From: Streptomyces roseolilacinus
GTDB lineage: Bacteria > Actinomycetota > Actinomycetes > Streptomycetales > Streptomycetaceae
Length of the DNA: 64,000 nucleotides
Direction: 5' to 3'
NCBI RefSeq assembly: GCF_014649335.1
Contig: NZ_BMSV01000012.1
Span: 186,001 to 250,000 of the forward strand
Under the pieces are notes generated by a model that did no database searches, was not told the DNA's origin, and worked only from the letters and a program-made list of their open reading frames with translations. The position numbers and the translations under genes are program-made. The number at the start of each line of letters is the position of its first letter. The stretch's first letter is position 1. Positions 61,401 through 64,000 of this stretch are shown one piece after another.

Positions 61401-61954
61401 GGGACCACCTCCCACTGTGCGCGCTGGCAGGGCAACCAATAGAGACACCGCCGATCGACCCCGTCATGAAGGAAATCTTCTGGACCGTGACGGGGCTGAA
61501 CGACGCCAAGGAGTGCGCTAAGGATCCAGGTCTTGGAAAGTGCGCCATGCTGGCCATGGCCGTCCTTCCCATCGGGAAGATTCGTCTTCTTGGCGATGCC
61601 GCCGATGGCGTCAAGTACCTGGCCCGCAGCACTCGAGCAGGACGCCTCGGGCAACTCAAGAACGTTGTCCTGAAGGACGGAAACCCGCTCGGTTATGAGG
61701 ACAGTCCCGGGGTGCGGATTATCACGCCCGACGAACTCCAGCAGGTGGCTGCCTCCCTTCGACGTGACCTAGGCGAGCCTGACATGGTCAAGGATGTGCC
61801 CGGCAAGGGTACGATCGAAGTATGGGAGCTAGACGGCGGCAACGTAAACTTCCGCAACTTCAGCGGGTCGGGCGGCAGTGGTGACTGGACAATCGACTTC
61901 TCGAAGGAACTCAAGGAGCTACTCGGCTTCAAGCGATACCACGCAAAGCACTAG
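58448..61954 (+). CDS. Secreted ALF-repeat/coiled-coil protein, probable polymorphic toxin
   Basis: A 1168-residue protein from GTG 58448 (GGAGGA seven bases upstream). Signal peptide about 1-47 with twin Arg and a PPASA cleavage site. Residues about 55-225 contain four ALF repeats (VREAAERALLGTDEDVQRFL, VRAAARQALQGTPEQLQSFL type, each with a FL x8-11 QxxDDRVxxSxIxNxGG tail). Then comes an Ala-rich coiled coil (about 240-590) and a second set of four ALF units (about 610-815), a second coil (about 840-985) and a Cys-containing linker (CYLHPTRDHLPLC). A hydrophobic pre-toxin helix (KCAMLAMAVLPIGKIRLLGDAADGVKYLAR) precedes the last 83 residues (1086-1168, SPGVRIITPDEL to KRYHAKH), which form a compact domain with a basic tail. 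The architecture is that of a polymorphic toxin; the toxic activity is not recognised. Confidence 0.82.
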   Translation: MYRVSSVLRVGRRQAGRRRKASLRRTLTVGLSAVMVTGLLGTPPASATFDDEFTQVSPRSLAVDSWRQGGVGVREAAERALLGTDEDVQRFLADKESLQLADDRVDASRILNMGGPAVRAAARQALQGTPEQLQSFLENGWKVPYQQDRRVEVSRIINLGGVGVQDAGKAALSGTPDDVEKFLDSDQYVAREADDRVQTSKIYNSGGPNVKAAAKLALQGTYHDVVEFLEVGQFVARNRDQEHSTIAQLTAQAKQAGKQAEDATKSAQEASQRAIAAAELAKQAAQKAAAETQAAKEDAARAAVKAKQAASAARAAADAAQTAINAASAANRSARLAALAAAQTASAAAAAADAANRAYNAAIAAGKDKDQAASAATQAKAARAAANLATQAGVAAEQAAHASLAAATAAAASRSASGHADLAADAADEAAGYADAAGVSSAEARAAAAETRRHANEADRAATAAENLARKSAAAALEARDAANSAAAHANNAAAAAEEAAAHAGQAANYAVQATKQANAAKLAADAATAAVATAQKTFDIARETEAEDLATRTAAAIEHARSQKTATESFTELAASTVVEGKAIEDDTRALAAEAAKPATDVSALATKGRAVALRAFKYFGSWRQEAAAQALAGTDAEVLAYLRTGSQEAQLAEVRQQVVNLASASPYPSVRTAAAEALTVGDEQSFYAAGQYTVGLADYRVKVSQIHNTGGTSVREAAEAVLAEGSPQELLAFINSGQYIAQHADERVTASQLVNSGTPEVKSAALTALSGPVDRLHDFVRTGRYMAERKDSLAATHIAQVQRLIAEGGLIAAKAHQNRWLAAKAAAEANQAAAEADVAAAEALKSADLASTYATQADAAADRAAASAAKAAQSAATARSAAHRAAQDAVAAEESAAQAEFSARYARSSAVSAKEAADEARASALAAGKSVQEAEAAASSAWNHVVQLREAAEAAARRAAEEQREQAREKEPTKPPCYLHPTRDHLPLCALAGQPIETPPIDPVMKEIFWTVTGLNDAKECAKDPGLGKCAMLAMAVLPIGKIRLLGDAADGVKYLARSTRAGRLGQLKNVVLKDGNPLGYEDSPGVRIITPDELQQVAASLRRDLGEPDMVKDVPGKGTIEVWELDGGNVNFRNFSGSGGSGDWTIDFSKELKELLGFKRYHAKH

Positions 61955-61962
61955 GAAGATCA

Positions 61963-62292
61963 ATGACTGAAGCGTCTTACGCCGAGGAACTGGAATATCT
62001 CATCGAGTACGCACGCTCGGCGCCACTCTACTTCTCGCCCCTACGGGATGCGGCCGAGACGGTCGCGGGTAAAGGCAGTACCGAGGATCAGATCCAGGCA
62101 GCCACGCTGCGTCTAATCAGCGACATGCTGGACCAAGGAGTGCGTATCGGCGACATGAGCCCCCGCAAGGGTGAGGATGTCCTGCCGTGGAACCTCTCAA
62201 AAGAGGAAGCCTTGCAGCGCGTGGCGAAAGAGATGCGCCAGTACGACAATCCAATCGATTTCATCGATATCTGCTGGTTCACCGCACCCTGA
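61963..62292 (+). CDS. Probable immunity protein to the ALF-repeat toxin
   Basis: A 109-residue acidic soluble protein starting 8 bp after the large gene (ATG 61963, AGGAAG upstream). Mostly alpha-helical with a WNLSKEEAL core and a charged surface (YDNPIDFIDICWF). No known family recognised. Size, position and acidity (the toxin tail is basic) fit an immunity protein that neutralises the C-terminal domain. Confidence 0.65.
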   Translation: MTEASYAEELEYLIEYARSAPLYFSPLRDAAETVAGKGSTEDQIQAATLRLISDMLDQGVRIGDMSPRKGEDVLPWNLSKEEALQRVAKEMRQYDNPIDFIDICWFTAP

Positions 62293-62343
62293 AGCACGTT
62301 ACCGCCGTTCCTCGGTAACTACTGCTTGAGCGCATTCGCGACC

Positions 62344-62375
62344 TGAATGCCCCGCCCTTGCAGGCGGGGCATTCA
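62344..62375 (+). terminator. Strong terminator after the immunity gene
   Basis: A 13-bp stem TGAATGCCCCGCC (62344-62356) with its complement at 62363-62375, six-nt loop. It ends the ALF-immunity operon. Confidence 0.9.
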
Positions 62376-62528
62376 GCTCAGATGGGACTGGATAACTGAG
62401 CCGTGCCGGCGTACACGTGAACGTTCCCACCCGTGTACTGATGAAAAGGGACAGTTGTTGATGCGTTGAGACCTGTTGCTCGGCACTCTGCTGCTTGGTC
62501 GGTGAGAGGCGGCGGAAGGCGGTTGACG

Positions 62529-62732
62529 ATGGTCCTGGATCCGCATCGATGGTTGGAACTGCGGCGCTTCCGGAGTCTGGTGGAGTCCGGGGCGATCAGC
62601 CTCTCGGAGGTGGCCTGGGAGACCGGGCTGGACCGGAAGACGGTCCGCAAATATCTGTCGCTCGGCCTGCCCCACCGTGGCGGCTGCTGCGGAAGCTCCG
62701 GTACAGCACGACCTGTATCACCGACACAGTGA
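62529..62732 (+). pseudogene. N-terminal fragment of an IS21-type transposase (IstA)
   Basis: The 67-residue frame MVLDPHRWLELRRFRSLVESGAISLSEVAWETGLDRKTVRKYLS is the IstA HTH. After VRKYLS it enters unrelated sequence and stops. The rest of the transposase and the IstB gene are absent. Confidence 0.8.
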
Positions 62733-63461
62733 AGGCCGTCCTGGTCCTCTGCCTCGCTACTGCAGAAGCTCTTCGGCGCTGGCCTCGTTGCCGAGCCGTG
62801 ATGCTCCAAGTGCAGCGCGCCGAGGTGGGGCGAACCTGACCAGATGACGGCACAGAAGCCCGCTGAGTAGCGGGGCATGCGATCCCGCGTGCGACCCCCA
62901 TGAGCGGACGAAAGAACGCGGTGGCGTCACCAGCCTTTGGTCCCAAGGCCAGTTGGGAAGAACTGGTTCCCGGCGGACGTAACGTGGCGGCGCGAACCAG
63001 ATCGCCGAGGAGGGCGGTGCGGTGGTATTGGAGCAAATTTGAACGACAGTGAGGTCGTCCCGTTGCCGAAGTTACGTGGAGGCGTCGAGCCCGGCCGCGC
63101 TGTCGCCGCACGTTCACCACAGTCGCCCAGGTGAGAAAGGAGCAAGAGAGAAGGGCAGGAGTGGATTCCAGGCTTTTCGCGGCGATGGGACGGCGCCCAG
63201 CTGCGGCAGGAGCTAGGTGACGTCGTAGCGATTGCCACCAGTGAGCGCGATGCCCAGCGGCTTGAGGACACCCGGTCGAGCGCCGGCGGCGACGCGTGCC
63301 GCCAGCCCGCTGCCAAGCATGGGAGTTCGATCCGGGCGGGTTACTGTGAGTGACTCATGGCGGCGGCACGTGGGGAGACCTGCAATCCGCGATCCCGGTC
63401 GCCCCTCGGCCCCAGTCAGCACGAGAATAGCCAGTGCTGGTTCGGCGCTGACTTTTGAGGG
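62733..63461. other. Gene-poor right flank of the island
   Basis: No confident gene. Mixed short frames show no motif. It contains the right half of a 20-bp direct repeat (63434-63453, also at 53802-53821). TGAGTGACTCA (63347-63357) is a palindrome of unclear use. Confidence 0.4.
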
Positions 63462-63599
63462 TCAGTGACGCGAAAACCGCAGGTCGTAGCTCTGGCCGGA
63501 TGAGTTGTCGTACCACTCGATGGTGGTCCCGATGAGACTCGCGGCGACGATGCGCTTGAGACTGGCGGGGGCGGGAGGAGCGCTTGCGGGCGACGACAT
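63462..63599 (-). pseudogene. Truncated copy of the MHS transporter N-terminus
   Basis: The 45-codon frame from ATG 63599 matches residues 1-31 of the intact protein (through IEWYD) then diverges to NSSGQSYDLRFSRH. It lies in the right direct repeat and cannot make a transporter. Confidence 0.9.
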
Positions 63600-63779
63600 C
63601 GGCACCACTTCCTGGTGGTCGACGGGGACGTTACGGTGACGCCACACCGTAGGAACGGGCAGGTCAGAGGCGTATGTGGCGGGACACCATAGTTCTGCGT
63701 GCCGATGTGCGCGTGGCCACTATGGAGGCACTTGCGGGCGGGCGGCCGGAGCCCTTCGAGAGCTCGGGGCGGCCCTGAA
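63507..63779. repeat. Right 273-bp direct repeat bounding the island
   Basis: Matches 53472-53744 with one mismatch seen. Beyond 63779 the sequence is the decayed TrkA-type gene, so this copy marks the original neighbour of the transporter. Confidence 0.95.
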
Positions 63780-63784
63780 CGGGC

Positions 63785-63992
63785 TGCCGCACGCCGGGGT
63801 CGAGGCGCCGGGCGGCGAGGGTGGCTCGGATGTTCGTCCCGTCGCCCTCGTACACGAGCGCCGGCGGCCGCCGCCCGGGCCCCTTCCGCCGACTCCGGTA
63901 CCGATTCGGTGGGCCGGTGCGGCGTCGCCACAGACGATCACATGACCGGCCGGGTGGGCGGAGGAGGGCTGAGGGGTGGCGAGCGAAGGCAC
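63785..63992 (-). pseudogene. Decayed TrkA/RCK-type gene
   Basis: The first part (GHVIVCGDAAPAHRI, from GTG 63992) is the NAD-binding TrkA_N start, which in streptomycete ion-channel regulators reads HVIVCGDDALAHRI. A second part in another frame (LVYEGDGTNIRATLAARRLDPGVR) resembles the later block ALVHQDDVGNIHAALRAQELNPGLR. About 60 residues between them are missing and the frame is shifted, so the gene is inactive. Confidence 0.65.
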
Positions 63993-64000
63993 CTGCGTAG

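Noticed and set aside
62937..63134. 65-residue ORF in the island's right flank
   Set aside because: No motif, weak start, mixed base composition; left as non-coding.
63320..63350. Possible tRNA T-arm (GTTCGATCC)
   Set aside because: The stem arms do not pair and no cloverleaf can be formed around it.

Overview
The window is chromosomal DNA from a high-GC actinomycete, almost certainly a Streptomyces. Third-position GC is extreme, many starts are GTG or TTG, and the gene content is typical: mycothiol-linked enzymes, a PASTA-less Ser/Thr kinase, TerD, DUF6421, DUF6643, DUF3048, paired etfB/etfA and a PucR-type regulator. The species cannot be named from sequence alone.

0-24 kb is mostly housekeeping and conserved metabolism. 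It holds the start of an M56-like peptidase, a GNAT acetyltransferase, a ClpC-type unfoldase, a DUF6421/SDR/threonine-aldolase operon, a PlsC-like acyltransferase, a thioredoxin-fold protein, a Cys-ending leader peptide ahead of a flavin reductase, and the electron-transfer flavoprotein pair. These are followed by a double-MerR regulator, a DUF6986 aldolase-like protein, a receptor kinase, a LacI regulator with a clear palindromic operator, a phosphatase, a DUF3048 lipoprotein, a kinase-Nudix fusion, an MBL hydrolase, an M20 dipeptidase and a geranylgeranyl-reductase-type flavoprotein.

24-33 kb is looser and shows gene decay. It contains an internally deleted response-regulator remnant, 73-bp and 46-bp tandem repeats, a 15-bp-unit repeat and a degenerate SHOCT-type ORF. 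Between them lie intact genes: a mycothiol-dependent enzyme, an MFS exporter, a HhH nuclease, a ROK regulator, a methyltransferase, a TetR-DUF4865 pair and an anti-sigma-type ATPase.

33-53.5 kb is again conserved: a cysteine-synthase-fold protein, SRPBCC-DeoR, a large membrane protein with lipase motifs, a beta-helix-AAA+ fusion, a MOSC protein, DUF6643, a double TerD protein, a GT2, a racemase, apolipoprotein N-acyltransferase, a Nudix, a 3-hydroxybutyrate-dehydrogenase-like SDR with its PucR/GAF regulator, and an MHS transporter. Five genes between 30 and 49 kb have a TAGGGT or TAGACT hexamer 6-8 nt before the start codon, suggesting leaderless transcripts.

53.5-63.8 kb is an accessory island. 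A 273-bp segment covering the MHS transporter promoter and first 31 codons is repeated almost perfectly (one mismatch seen) 10,035 bp away, so the island is bracketed by direct repeats. Inside are a complete IS5-type element with inverted repeats and a -1 frameshift, the relic of a second IS, a third IS, a secreted trypsin-fold protein whose catalytic His and Ser are both replaced (with FG-GAP repeats), a small secreted partner, and, divergently, a 1168-residue secreted ALF-repeat/coiled-coil protein with a small C-terminal domain followed 8 bp later by a 109-residue ORF. The last two look like a polymorphic toxin and its immunity protein, and are the best candidate for a poorly described system here. 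The window ends in a decayed TrkA/RCK-type gene.
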